DNA of 64,000 nt from Nocardioides sp. S5 (GTDB lineage Bacteria; Actinomycetota; Actinomycetes; Propionibacteriales; Nocardioidaceae), in NCBI RefSeq assembly GCF_017310035.1, contig NZ_CP022296.1, positions 124,001-188,000 of the forward strand, read 5' to 3'. The notes beneath the pieces are model-generated. The model was given only the letters and a program-made list of their open reading frames with translations, was not told where the DNA came from and made no database searches. Position 1 is the stretch's first letter, and each line of letters starts with the position of its first letter. The position numbers and the translations under genes are program-made. This document shows, in pieces, positions 8,379 to 17,747 of this stretch.

Positions 8379-9140
8379 CTATCCGATTCCGCGGACTGCT
8401 GCCCCGCCAAGCAGCTCCGCGACGAGGTCAATGTCATCGAGGCTCACGTCATCTCCGCCGACGTTGCGAATCCACTGAAGGACCTGCTGCCGTCGCCGGA
8501 CGAACCACAGGTCGACGTGCAGCGCGACGTCGCTGGCTATCGCAGGTGTCACGCCTCCGATCTGCCTGAGCGCAGTGGAACGCGTTCCGTCGTCGAGTGT
8601 CAGCCGAACGATGTCCAGCAAGTCAGTGCCCTGCTTCTCGACAGACCGGTTCATGACGGCCTGGAGCTTCATCGCGATGAGCGGCCCCGGCTCGGCGACG
8701 CGGGTCATGACCTCGACTCGTTGGCCATCGCGGCGGACGACCTCGATGAGCATCTCGGTGGCAGTGTCACTGGCCCACGCATGCGAGGAGGCGTGGAGAC
8801 GATCCCCCGGGTCGTCGCTCGGCTGGTCGAGCTCGGCCTGCCGCACCGCGAGGACATCGACCCTCACCGGCCCGAACGCGGTCGGGAGCAGCACGGCGGC
8901 AGGCTCCACCGGCTCGGCACCCGGTGCCGACCGGAGTACTTCGAGTTGTGGTGTGGCGCCTAGCATGCGATCGACGACGTCAAGGTCGACGGTGGCTCGG
9001 TAGGGATTCGAGAGGCGCGCCAGCACCGCGAGGCCGCCGACGATGACCGGCGTCTCGCCGATCAGGTCGCGCACTTCGGCCACGCCTTGGATGACGGCTG
9101 CCATTGCGTCACCGACGAAGGTCACGCGACTACCAGACAC
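8379..9140 (-). CDS. AbiEii-like nucleotidyltransferase (putative toxin of a type IV-like TA pair)
   Basis: 253-aa protein with a nucleotidyltransferase start: VIVGGLAVLARL followed by a DLDVV metal-binding motif (about residues 30-55), as in AbiEii/MNT-type enzymes that transfer nucleotides to tRNA or protein. A further conserved region, AMKLQAVMNR, resembles the lysine-containing motif of AbiEii proteins. I chose the GTG at 9140, which has GAGGTGG five bases upstream and overlaps the end of the partner gene by 11 bases. Expression after the upstream regulator/antitoxin is therefore coupled. The toxin role is inferred from family and operon; some family members are antitoxic or housekeeping. 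Confidence 0.6.
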   Translation of the reverse strand: MSGSRVTFVGDAMAAVIQGVAEVRDLIGETPVIVGGLAVLARLSNPYRATVDLDVVDRMLGATPQLEVLRSAPGAEPVEPAAVLLPTAFGPVRVDVLAVRQAELDQPSDDPGDRLHASSHAWASDTATEMLIEVVRRDGQRVEVMTRVAEPGPLIAMKLQAVMNRSVEKQGTDLLDIVRLTLDDGTRSTALRQIGGVTPAIASDVALHVDLWFVRRRQQVLQWIRNVGGDDVSLDDIDLVAELLGGAAVRGIG

Positions 9141-10140
9141 GAGTCCACCTCTCATCGGGATTCCAGGCGTCGAGGATCTCTCGCCCGCGGCCGCTGTCCT
9201 GCGCAAGGTCGAGTGCAACGAACAACGGGTGTGCGAGCGGCCACTCCGCTGGTCCGCCGAGGTCGATGCGCCGATGTGTGGCCACAGGCACTGGAGCAAC
9301 TCGGAGGCTGACTGCGGCTCTCTCGGCGGAGTCCGCGGTGCCGAGCAATCGGACGGCACGCCGTAGGACCGACTCGTCGGGCACGAGGAAGTCGAGCTTC
9401 TGGCCGGCACGGAACGCGACCGGTGCGCCGTAGGACGCGGCAGCGGCGGTGTCTGTGAGCGCCCAGCCCGGCGCCTTCAAGTCTCCGAGTCCAAGCCGAA
9501 GCGCCTGCGTCATCACCGGGTCTGCGTCGTCAGGGACAACCGCTGCGAAGGTGCGGCGCCGCGGCCACTTCTCCGCCAGTCGCCAGAAAAGCGCGGTGTC
9601 CACGACGGTGTTGGAGGTGTCGATGATCCCGTCTCGACGCAGCGCACCCAAAACCGCCGAAACGGTGCTCGGTGATCGACCGAGGTCCCGAGCGAGAGCA
9701 CGGACGGCGACCGGCTGGCTCGGGGACAGCAAGAGGTGCGCGGCGACCTCGAGCCCAACCCTTCCCGCGAGCGCGTCAGCCCGATCACGTTCCTGCTGGA
9801 CACCCGGTACGTCGGCGTTGATCACCATGCCGTTGGCTCGAATTCCAAGGTGGCCCCGCATGTCCAAGTAGCCGGCGCGGGCTGCGAGCAACTGGCGGCG
9901 CGCATCCTCGGTGACGCGGTCACCGACGACGAGCAACAGGCCAGATGAGGCGTCGAACTCAGCGATCAGCCGTTCCGCTGTCTTCGCGTCCACGAGTGAT
10001 CGATGCTTCAGCTCGATTTCTGTCGCGGTTCCGTCCAGCTCGATCGTGAGGTCAGCGGATGCTGCGTGTGCGCCAACGGGAACACGCGCCTCCAATCCAA
10101 TCTGAGCGAAGGCGTCCTGCGCCACGGCCACGGCATCCAT
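9130..10140 (-). CDS. Winged-helix regulator with nuclease-like N-terminus (AbiEi-like antitoxin candidate)
   Basis: 336-aa protein in three parts. The N-terminus (about 25-105) resembles a PD-(D/E)XK fold, with E-x-K in TEIELKHRS and a following helix. The centre (about 130-185) is a winged helix-turn-helix (VRALARDLGRSPSTVSAVLGAL). The C-terminal part resembles AbiEi-type antitoxins (LAHPLFVALDLA ... GREILDAWNP). It precedes and overlaps the nucleotidyltransferase gene, and its ATG lies 17 bp from a perfect 36-bp palindrome, which fits an autoregulating antitoxin. Whether the N-terminal domain is catalytic is unknown. The start at 10140 is 6 bp from a possible -10 box, suggesting a leaderless mRNA. 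Confidence 0.55.
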   Translation of the reverse strand: MDAVAVAQDAFAQIGLEARVPVGAHAASADLTIELDGTATEIELKHRSLVDAKTAERLIAEFDASSGLLLVVGDRVTEDARRQLLAARAGYLDMRGHLGIRANGMVINADVPGVQQERDRADALAGRVGLEVAAHLLLSPSQPVAVRALARDLGRSPSTVSAVLGALRRDGIIDTSNTVVDTALFWRLAEKWPRRRTFAAVVPDDADPVMTQALRLGLGDLKAPGWALTDTAAAASYGAPVAFRAGQKLDFLVPDESVLRRAVRLLGTADSAERAAVSLRVAPVPVATHRRIDLGGPAEWPLAHPLFVALDLAQDSGRGREILDAWNPDERWTRVW

Positions 10141-10156
10141 GGGGCCATGTTGGCAG

Positions 10157-10192
10157 GTGTTCGGTGTTCGGTCAATACCGAACACCGAACAC
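10157..10192. promoter_or_regulatory. Perfect 36-bp palindrome, operator/promoter of the AbiE-like pair
   Basis: Arms GTGTTCGGTGTTCGGT and ACCGAACACCGAACAC flank CAAT with no mismatch. Each arm contains two copies of TGTTCGG, so four half-sites are present. On the minus strand TTGACC in the centre, 17 bp, then CAACAT form a plausible -35/-10 whose transcript would begin at or next to the ATG at 10140. A bound repressor would cover the -35. Confidence 0.8.
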
Positions 10193-10253
10193 TCTCTCGC
10201 GGGTATGCGCAGAGGCCCATGGACAACCAACATCGGGCCCAGGCACCCTGGCT

Positions 10254-11726
10254 TCAGTCCGCAGCTCGGATGACCGCCCGCGCGGTCGTGGCGACGGCGA
10301 AGTCGAGGCCCTTGACCTCGCGCCAATGCAGACGGTTCTCGCCTGCGAGCTGCAGCAGGACATCAAGGGTCGCGCTGTTGGCGGGCGGCAGTGCGTAGGG
10401 GTCGCCGCTCGTTCGCCACCCGAGCGCCGAGAGCAGGTCACTGACCTCGTTGCGCCACTCCTCGACGGGAGTACCACTCGCGGCCACCGCGAGCGCCATC
10501 CACCCGGACTGACGCTCCCAATCCTTGGTGCCTAGGGGGAGCCGACTGACGATGTGGCGCCACAGCTTCTGCGGATCCCGACGACCCTGGATGCCGATCC
10601 GACTCGCTCGGAGATGGCCGTCGCGGACGTACACAAGACCAAGGGCGCGGGCCGTGTCACGCATCGCCGCGACCGGTGGGGTGAGATCCTCACGGTTGGC
10701 CTTGCCGATCCACCACTCGGTGACTCCGGTGCCTTTCGCGATCTGCTCGACGACTGCCGGTGGCAGGTAGCCGGCGGCGGTGAGCTTGGTCGCGGTCCCG
10801 ATCGCTTCAAGAAGGACTCCGAAGGGCTGGGTGATCCGGTTCACCTCACTGTCGGGGAGGTCAATCGGACCGTGAGACAGCGGTCGTCCGAGCACCTCAC
10901 GCAGCATCCGGATGCCACGGAGATCGAGTTGCGCGCTCAGCTCTGCCAGTTCACCGGTGACCGCGACCGGCTCGGCCACCGCCACGGCGAGCGCGGCATT
11001 GACCTCATCGAGATCGAAGTGGTCCGGCTGCCAGCCGATCGGGAGCCATTCGTGGGCATCGGCTGCATCGTCGAAGACGTCCGGCAGTTTCGCGTCGTCG
11101 TACCCGCTACGGACCCAGTCCGCGAGCTCGTCGTAGCCGGGCAGACCACCGCAGTCCTCAGGCGGGCAGGCGAGACTTCCTCCCACACAGCGAGCGGTCC
11201 TGGGGGGCTCATCGAGGATCTCCTCAAGCCTGAGCGCGTGGTGCCAGCCGTCGCCGAAGTCGTAGTCGTAAAACAGCTCGCAGCCCACGGCGGTGAGGAT
11301 CTGGTCAAGACGCACGTCGTCTTCCAACATCCCCTCGTCGCCCTCCTCGAGGTCGAACTGGGTGAGGAAGTACGGCGAGCGAGGGTCGCGGTCCAAGCGG
11401 AAGCGGTGCAGATGACTGTTCGTCCAACCCATCGCCGCCTGGATGACGTCATGCACCCTCGGCAGTGTCAGATCACCCGGCAGCTCAAGCTGACGCCACA
11501 CCGGTGGCTTCGCCCCGCGCAGGTCGAGCCGCAGCCTGAACCCGCGAACCTGATCCGGGACGGGACCAAGCGTCGGATCGCGGCGTTCCTTGAGCTTCTC
11601 GAAGATGCCCGTGACCCGGCCGCTCATCAGCCCTTCGAGCAGAGCCGCCTTCTGCTCGGGCGTTGCCTCAGCCAACAGGTGCGCGGTGAGTTTGTTGACG
11701 TCGGGCGGGTCGAAGCGGCTGCTCAT
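10254..11726 (-). CDS. pRiA4b ORF-3-like protein
   Basis: 490-aa protein containing the plasmid pRiA4b ORF-3 domain at about 40-185. The hallmark segments are visible: RLRLDLRGAKPPVWRQLELP, HDVIQAAMGWTNSHLHRF and YDYDFGDGWHH. The family is common on plasmids, integrated elements and beside transposases, but no molecular activity is established. The C-terminal half is a different, mostly helical region without recognisable motifs. It starts at the ATG at 11726 on the minus strand, between the AbiE-like pair and the excisionase, and is probably cargo or an accessory gene of the integrated element. Confidence 0.75.
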   Translation of the reverse strand: MSSRFDPPDVNKLTAHLLAEATPEQKAALLEGLMSGRVTGIFEKLKERRDPTLGPVPDQVRGFRLRLDLRGAKPPVWRQLELPGDLTLPRVHDVIQAAMGWTNSHLHRFRLDRDPRSPYFLTQFDLEEGDEGMLEDDVRLDQILTAVGCELFYDYDFGDGWHHALRLEEILDEPPRTARCVGGSLACPPEDCGGLPGYDELADWVRSGYDDAKLPDVFDDAADAHEWLPIGWQPDHFDLDEVNAALAVAVAEPVAVTGELAELSAQLDLRGIRMLREVLGRPLSHGPIDLPDSEVNRITQPFGVLLEAIGTATKLTAAGYLPPAVVEQIAKGTGVTEWWIGKANREDLTPPVAAMRDTARALGLVYVRDGHLRASRIGIQGRRDPQKLWRHIVSRLPLGTKDWERQSGWMALAVAASGTPVEEWRNEVSDLLSALGWRTSGDPYALPPANSATLDVLLQLAGENRLHWREVKGLDFAVATTARAVIRAAD

Positions 11727-11779
11727 GACGGGCAGTCAAGCACTCCGGTGGATGGATCACACCACGTTCCGCCGGCACC

Positions 11780-11995
11780 TCATGAAGTCCGCACCCGCCA
11801 CGCATTCACCGGGTGTGCGTCGATCAGAGCGTCGATCGACTCGGCCTTGATCCGGATCGTCCGGCGCCCGAGCCGAACGGCATCGAGCTCGCCGGCGGCG
11901 ATGTAGCGACGAACGGTCTTCACCGAAACGGCGAGGATCTCGGCTGCCTCGGCCAACGAGACGAGCCGGCGGGGAACGGTGGTGGTGGAAGTCAT
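11780..11995 (-). CDS. Excisionase / MerR-type helix-turn-helix DNA-binding protein
   Basis: 71-aa protein that is essentially one HTH_17-type domain: LVSLAEAAEILAVSVKTVRRYIAAGELDAVRLGRRTIRI. This is the standard architecture of recombination directionality factors in actinobacterial integrated elements. The ATG at 11995 has a perfect AGGAGG four bases upstream; a longer frame exists but starts in sequence without a ribosome site. It is unusually far (about 4 kb) from the integrase, so it may instead regulate the divergent relaxase gene. Confidence 0.75.
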   Translation of the reverse strand: MTSTTTVPRRLVSLAEAAEILAVSVKTVRRYIAAGELDAVRLGRRTIRIKAESIDALIDAHPVNAWRVRTS

Positions 11996-12251
11996 GGGTC
12001 CTCCTGGGTCCAGAGCGACCGAACTGGCCGCCCACATCCCTCAAGGCCGAAACCTGTCCCCACATGGACACCCCATCTGCCGTTCATCCGCACCAAGATC
12101 CGCAACGTCTCCCGCCCCGAGCTCCACTCGCCCAGCGCCGTCCTGATCCTCAACCCGCACGCTCCCTTAGACCGTTTCCAGAAACACACCTCTTTCATTC
12201 CAAATCGGGGTGGCCACTCGACCGCCCTCCGCGGCCTTGGGGAATGTGACG
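11996..12251. other. Intergenic region upstream of the relaxase, candidate oriT location
   Basis: A 256-bp gap between the divergent excisionase and relaxase genes. MobF relaxases usually act on an oriT next to their own gene. The only clear symmetry I see is the short palindrome GTTTC-CA-GAAAC at 12174-12185, in a locally A/T-richer stretch. No nic site can be named from the sequence alone. Confidence 0.3.
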
Positions 12252-15200
12252 ATGACACTCAAGAAGCTGGCCGCCGGGTCGGGGTATGAGTACCTGACCC
12301 GCCAGGTCGCGGCCGCCGACTCGACCGAGCTCGGCTCGACGCCGTTGGGCGACTACTACTCGGCCAAGGGTGAGGCACCCGGCCACTGGGTGGGCTCGGG
12401 GTTGGTCGGTCTCGACGGCCTCGCGTACGGCGACACGGTCACCGCCGACCACATGAAGAACCTGTTCGGGGAGGGCTGCCATCCCGTCACTGGCACGGCT
12501 CTCGGCCGCGCCTACCGACCGGATGCTGTCGCGGGTTTCGACCTCACCTTCTCGCCGGTGAAGTCGGTCTCGACGCTGTGGGCGGTCGCGCCTCCCGAGG
12601 TGGCCGAGGCCATCACGAGGGCGCACGATGCAGCGGTCGCGGACGCGCTCGCCTTCTTGGAGGGACACGCGATCTTCACGCGCGAGGGGACCGACGGCGT
12701 GCGCCAGGTCGAGGCCTGCGGCCTGGTCGCGGCCGCGTTCGTCCACCGTGACTCGCGCGCCGGCGATCCTGACCTGCACACCCACGTCGCCGTCGCCAAC
12801 AAGGTGCAGACCCGCCAGGGCAAGTGGCTCTCGGTCTACGGCACCGTCCTGCACCAGTACGCCGTCGCCGCCTCCGAGGCTTACAACACCGCACTCGAGC
12901 ACCACCTCGCAGAACAGCTCGGCGTTCGTTTCGTCGACCGAGCGGCGGGGCTCGCCAAGCGACCCGTCCGGGAGATCGACGGCGTCGATCCCACTCTGTG
13001 CCGGCGCTGGTCGCACCGTCGCCACGACATCGAGGACCGCACCGGAGAACTCACCGACGAGTTCGCCGCGAAACATGGTCGCCTGCCGACACCGAAGGAG
13101 GAGATCGCCCTCGCACAACGCGCCAACCTCGAGACCCGCGCCGCCAAGCACGAGCCACGATCCGAGGCCGACCAACGTACGACGTGGCGAAGCGAGGCCG
13201 TCCAGGAACTCGGGCGACGGGGCCTCGACATGATGATCGGCGCCGCACTCAACCCGACGACCTCCGCACCACAGCGGGCGGACGAACAATGGCTCCGCGA
13301 GGCGACCGCCCGCGCGATCGCAGAGCTCGAGGCTCATCGCGCGACGTGGCAGTCCTGGCACCTGTACGCCGAAGCGCAACGCCAGGTGCGTGGCATCGAC
13401 GTTCCGGCCGATCAGGTCCCCGAGATCGTGGAGTGCCTGGTCGAGACCGCGACGACATCGTTGGTGAACCTGACTCCGGACCGCGACCCGATCGCTGAAC
13501 CCGCCGGGTTGCAACGCTCCGATGGCACCAGCGTCTATCGGCACACCGGCGCCGACCACTTCACCAGCGAGCGGATGCTCGCTGCCGAGCAGCGCATCGT
13601 CGACGCTGCCGCAATCCAATGCGTCGAGGTCATCGACTCCCTCGACGTCGAGCTTGCCCTGATGAAGGCCGAGGTCGACGGAACCGCGCTCAACGCGGGC
13701 CAGCGCGAACTCGTCCGCGCACTTCTTTCCGACCCTCACCACGTGGTTCTGGCGCTCGCGCCGGCTGGATCTGGCAAGACCACGGCGATGAATACATTCG
13801 CGATCATCAGTGCTGACCTCGGCTACGAGGCCGTCGGCCTGGCGCCTTCGGCTGCAGCCGCTGCCGTACTTGCCGAGGCGACCGGAATGGCGACTGAGAC
13901 CCTCGCCAAGCTCGACCATGCGTTCCACTCGGACCAAGAGGTCCGCATCGGTCCGCGCACCGTGGTCGTGATCGACGAGGCTGGGATGGCCGACACGCTC
14001 ACCCTCGATCGAGTCATCGCTGCCTGCGCCCAGCGCGGTGCCCGCGTACGCCTGATCGGTGATGACCGGCAGCTCGCAGCGGTGGGTGCCGGTGGCGTGC
14101 TGCGTGACCTCGCCACGACCCACGGCGCCGTACGACTTGAGGAGGTCGTCCGGTTCGACGACCCTGCCGAGGCAGCCGCGTCGCTCGACCTGCGCACGGG
14201 CGACCGCGCAGCTCTCGGCTTCTACCTCGACCACGACCGCGTGCACACCGGCGACACCGACACCAGCCTCGCCGACGTCCTCGCTGCCTGGTCGAGAGAG
14301 CAGTCAGCCGGACGCGAGTGCCTGATGCTCGCACCGACCCGCGACCTGGTCGCACGGCTCAACCACGCTGCGCGGAAGTCCCGGCTGGCAGGCTTGCGCC
14401 CACCCGGTGAGGTCGAGCTGACGGACGAGAACCAAGCCTCCGTCGGCGACACCATCCTCACTCGTCACAACGACCGTCGCCTCGGCATCAGCGCCACGGA
14501 CTGGGTCAAGAACGGCGACCGCTGGACCGTCACCGGAGTCGCGGGTGACGGCTCGATCCGGGCCTGCCACCTGCGTACGGGCCTGCAGGTCGTGCTACCC
14601 GCGGAGTACGTCGCCGCGCACGTCGAGCTCGGCTACGCGACCACCGTCCATGCAGCGCAAGGCAGCACGGCTGACGTCATGCACGGCATCGTCACCGGCT
14701 CCGAAGATCGACAGTTGCTCTACACGATGCTCACCCGCGGTCGGGCCGAGAACCACCTGCACCTCATCACCGACCAAGCAGCGAGCGACCGGGACGATGA
14801 ACAGTTTCTGCCCGGGATCGACGAGCAGCTGACCGCGGCCGCGACCCTCGACCGGGTCGTTGACCGCGACGGTTCCGCGGTCTCCGCGACCACCGAGCTC
14901 GCCAACGCCACCAGTGCCGCGACCCAGCTCCGCGACGCCGCACGTCGGTACGCCGATGCCGTCACCATGGCCACGACGCGGCTCCTCGGGCATGACGCCG
15001 CCGATGAGCTGGCGTCGACAGCGGGGCCGCTGCCATGGCTGCCCGGTGTTCCGGACGAACTGAAGGCGTACGGCGACTGGTCGGCGTACCTCGAGTCGCG
15101 CGCCGATCGCGTCGCCTCACTCGGCGACCAGGTGCGCCGATGCGCGGATCTGCCGGAGTCACTGGCCAGGTTCGACGACGTGCTCACACTAGACCTTCGT

Positions 15201-15626
15201 GCCGAGGTTGTGGTGTGGCGGGCTGCCAACGGTGTATTCGACAACGACCGGAGCCTTCTCGGTCCCCGCGTCAGCGACCCAGCCGCGCACTTCTACGCCC
15301 GACGCCTGCAACGACGGATCAACGATCTCTACCCGCCCTCCGTCCAGGGTTGGGAGGAGCGCATCGCGAAGTCGATCGGCCGACCAGAGCTGCGCGGGAC
15401 ACACGTTCTCGACCTGGCACGGGAACTCGATGGTTTCGACCGGGCGGGAATGAACGCCGGTCTCCTGCTTCGCCGAGCGACGTCGATGCGGAAGCCCCTC
15501 CCCGATGAGCACACTGTCGAGGCGCTCGCCTACCGCGTGCAGCAGATGGCTACCCAGCAGCGCCGGGTCGACGATTCGCAGCAACGTCGGGCGCCCACGC
15601 GCCCGGCGGCAGGTCTCGGACTCTGA
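12252..15626 (+). CDS. MobF-family relaxase/helicase (TrwC/TraI type)
   Basis: 1,124-aa conjugative relaxase fused to a helicase. The N-terminus begins MTLKKLAAG...YLTRQVA, the classic MobF start with the catalytic tyrosine region. The metal-binding three-histidine motif is HRDSRAGDPDLHTHV (about 165-180). A RecD-like helicase follows with Walker A APAGSGKTT (about 500), Walker B VVIDEAGM and a C-terminal TTVHAAQGST motif. I chose the ATG at 12252 because it matches the conserved family start; a GTG two codons earlier is possible. The enzyme would nick oriT and unwind the transferred strand. No coupling ATPase or T4SS is nearby, so transfer would need a helper element. Confidence 0.92.
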   Translation: MTLKKLAAGSGYEYLTRQVAAADSTELGSTPLGDYYSAKGEAPGHWVGSGLVGLDGLAYGDTVTADHMKNLFGEGCHPVTGTALGRAYRPDAVAGFDLTFSPVKSVSTLWAVAPPEVAEAITRAHDAAVADALAFLEGHAIFTREGTDGVRQVEACGLVAAAFVHRDSRAGDPDLHTHVAVANKVQTRQGKWLSVYGTVLHQYAVAASEAYNTALEHHLAEQLGVRFVDRAAGLAKRPVREIDGVDPTLCRRWSHRRHDIEDRTGELTDEFAAKHGRLPTPKEEIALAQRANLETRAAKHEPRSEADQRTTWRSEAVQELGRRGLDMMIGAALNPTTSAPQRADEQWLREATARAIAELEAHRATWQSWHLYAEAQRQVRGIDVPADQVPEIVECLVETATTSLVNLTPDRDPIAEPAGLQRSDGTSVYRHTGADHFTSERMLAAEQRIVDAAAIQCVEVIDSLDVELALMKAEVDGTALNAGQRELVRALLSDPHHVVLALAPAGSGKTTAMNTFAIISADLGYEAVGLAPSAAAAAVLAEATGMATETLAKLDHAFHSDQEVRIGPRTVVVIDEAGMADTLTLDRVIAACAQRGARVRLIGDDRQLAAVGAGGVLRDLATTHGAVRLEEVVRFDDPAEAAASLDLRTGDRAALGFYLDHDRVHTGDTDTSLADVLAAWSREQSAGRECLMLAPTRDLVARLNHAARKSRLAGLRPPGEVELTDENQASVGDTILTRHNDRRLGISATDWVKNGDRWTVTGVAGDGSIRACHLRTGLQVVLPAEYVAAHVELGYATTVHAAQGSTADVMHGIVTGSEDRQLLYTMLTRGRAENHLHLITDQAASDRDDEQFLPGIDEQLTAAATLDRVVDRDGSAVSATTELANATSAATQLRDAARRYADAVTMATTRLLGHDAADELASTAGPLPWLPGVPDELKAYGDWSAYLESRADRVASLGDQVRRCADLPESLARFDDVLTLDLRAEVVVWRAANGVFDNDRSLLGPRVSDPAAHFYARRLQRRINDLYPPSVQGWEERIAKSIGRPELRGTHVLDLARELDGFDRAGMNAGLLLRRATSMRKPLPDEHTVEALAYRVQQMATQQRRVDDSQQRRAPTRPAAGLGL

Positions 15627-16512
15627 AGAAGTGGGCGTCGTGGTCCTCGTTGATCACGAGGTGCATCTCCTCAGCCGCCGTCACCTGGCAGGTGGGGTGC
15701 TGAGCGCGCCACACCAAGACCTTCGCCTCGTCGTCACGGACGCTGACGTACTCGGCCAATCGATCGAGCGCCGCCGACGCGCGGCGACGGATCGCTCGGC
15801 TGGACAAGTGCACGCATTCCGCGACCACGTCGACCACCGCCGGCGTCGTCAACCCCATCCGCCCCCGACGCGCACCGACGTCCAACTCAGCGGCGACCCG
15901 CCCCAGATCGCCCAACAGGACCGCGTCGAAGACGTGGATCGCGTTCACGTCCATCGCCTCGATCATAAAGCCCGTCAGATCCCAGAACGCGTCGCCCTGT
16001 GATCCGTCGTCCTCAGGCGCGAACCCAATTGTGGCGTCGTACTCGACTCGGGTCGCCTCCGCCCACACCCGGTCACGTCGCCTGGCGAGATCGCCCACCC
16101 CGAGATCGGCACCCACCTCACGGCGGGTACGTCCGAGGATCTTCCCCGCCACCTTCCCCCCGTCCAGCTCGTGTGCTTGCGCTGCCTCGAGCCACAACTG
16201 TCCAGCCACCATGCGGTCGATGTCGGGATGGAGATCGCGCAGGTTGTCGGCGATCCTGGTGGCACCAGGGATGAGGAGCCACACCAGCACGGTCACGGCT
16301 TCTTCGTCGTACGCCGTCAGGGCCGCGAGCTTCGCCAGGACCGCGCCCTTCCTTGATGCCGTGGCGCGCCGCGTCCACGCGGGTAGATCGCCCAGGTCTT
16401 CGACCACGGCCAGCTCCGGGTCGGCCGCGCACCAGCGCGTCCAGATTCGATGAGCGGCCACCATCAGCGGCGATCTGTCGTCGTCAACGCCAAGATTCGT
16501 TGCCAGTCCCAT
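15550..16512 (-). CDS. Hypothetical protein of the integrated element, helical, 320 aa
   Basis: 320-aa protein, mostly predicted helix. The middle (about 240-285: VVDVVAECVHLSSRAIRRRASAALDRL) could form a sigma-region-4-like or other helix-turn-helix, but no family signature is certain. It converges with the relaxase gene and the two coding regions overlap by 77 bp, so their transcripts would be antisense at their ends. Similar genes are often found beside relaxases in actinobacterial elements and may be regulatory. Codon usage agrees with the relaxase, suggesting it belongs to the same element. Confidence 0.65.
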   Translation of the reverse strand: MGLATNLGVDDDRSPLMVAAHRIWTRWCAADPELAVVEDLGDLPAWTRRATASRKGAVLAKLAALTAYDEEAVTVLVWLLIPGATRIADNLRDLHPDIDRMVAGQLWLEAAQAHELDGGKVAGKILGRTRREVGADLGVGDLARRRDRVWAEATRVEYDATIGFAPEDDGSQGDAFWDLTGFMIEAMDVNAIHVFDAVLLGDLGRVAAELDVGARRGRMGLTTPAVVDVVAECVHLSSRAIRRRASAALDRLAEYVSVRDDEAKVLVWRAQHPTCQVTAAEEMHLVINEDHDAHFFRVRDLPPGAWAPDVAANRRPGAAG

Positions 16513-17105
16513 CGCGATCTCCCCGAGCCTTCACCGGTGGCTGGTCCACCCGGCGAGTTCGGGGCGGTGGGGTCACAAGCACCCATCTGGGCCGCGAACT
16601 ACCTCCCAAGGTGCGCCGCGGTCAGATGCCTGTCAATAGAGCGATTTCAAGTCCTCAAGTCACTCGTGGTCACTCGTGGACAGTAGGTGTCAACCAGCAC
16701 TGGGGGCGTGAGGGATTCTTCGCCGGCTCTCAGGCTTTGACCGAGTTCCCGACCTCGAGCACCGGACAATTTGGGTCCCGTCGCGGCGGCCGATCGGCAG
16801 TCCGTGAGCAGCTTGAGGGCATCCCGTGACACGCATCTGCGCCATATGGCTATGAAGCCGAACTAGTGAGGAGAGAGTCCCTGATGTGGTGCAACTCGAG
16901 CCGCTGATCGACGCCAGCACCGTGTCGGTCCCTGCCGTACGACGCCCGCGTCCCGGGACGGTTACCCGGACAGCCCTTACGGGACACATAGCTCCGGCTC
17001 TACGCCGCGACCAGCGTCGTTGTCGCAACAGGTTCGGCCAACGGGACCAGGGGTGCCGCCACAATGGCGAGAAGGCCCGGCATGGGGGTGACCCATGTGT
17101 CCGAG
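16513..17105. other. Non-coding or decayed stretch at the probable end of the integrated element
   Basis: No convincing gene. A tandem 10-bp repeat, CACTCGTGGT then CACTCGTGGA, is at 16661-16680. Open frames here are short, arginine/proline-rich and lack ribosome sites. This may be near the far end of the integrated element, but no copy of the tRNA-like attachment sequence is visible. Confidence 0.4.
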
Positions 17106-17225
17106 TTACTCGATCTGGTCGCCTGCGGCGAGCATCTGGGCATGGGCCCGGTAGGTGGTCGCCCCGAATACCATCCGCAGGTCCCGGTTGTACTGAATCA
17201 GCGACTCCGCGCTGACCAGGAGCAA
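17106..17225 (-). pseudogene. Fragment of a dihydrofolate-reductase-family (RibD C-terminal-like) protein
   Basis: A 39-codon stretch reads LLLVSAESLIQYNRDLRMVFGATTYRAHAQMLAAG, resembling the LLFG-x-x-TY core of actinobacterial dihydrofolate-reductase-family proteins. The surrounding frame has no matching sequence and ends soon after, so only an internal fragment survives. The function of the parent family is mostly unknown (NADPH-dependent reductase fold). Confidence 0.4.
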
Positions 17226-17747
17226 ACGAGGAGGAGGTGGGCGGGACGTTCTCGTGGGGCATCGAGAAGGATGTGTCTCACATTGGAATGCCAATCCGCA
17301 CCGTACGGTTGTGCCTACGACAGCAGATCGCCACATACCTGGTCGAGGATCTCCACGACGTCGGGCGCCTGTCTTTGGGGCAACCTTGGTGATGGCGCAC
17401 CCGACGGCGGTGGCTATCACAGTGCGCGCCAGATCGACAAGCTCGACCGAGTGCTCGTCGGCAACCTCCCCGAGGTGGACGCGGGCAAGCGCAGGAGGAA
17501 CGCGCTCTGCGAGAACGATGATCCGATCGCCTGCTCAACCTCGGCACAACCCTGGATGCTGGCTGGTTCGTCGCTGCACGTTCTGACCACCTCCGCCGAG
17601 TCCCGGCGAGGCACATGTGTCCTGGTGGATCGCTATGCCTTGAACCAGCATCAGTCGCCCGCAGGCAAGGGGGCATCGTCCCTTGAGGATGACCTTGGCT
17701 CGGCTCGTGTGTGTTGAATGCGAGGAGGTCATCCGGGGTCAAATGCA
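17226..17747. other. Decayed sequence, no recognisable gene
   Basis: Several overlapping open frames exist on both strands, but none shows a family motif, a ribosome site or a consistent codon pattern. The region separates the dihydrofolate-reductase-like fragment from the P450 stump and is best read as remnant DNA. Confidence 0.4.

Noticed and set aside
17064..17717. 217-codon plus-strand open frame as a gene
   Set aside because: No ribosome site or motif, it runs antisense over the dihydrofolate-reductase-like fragment, and residue composition looks random.
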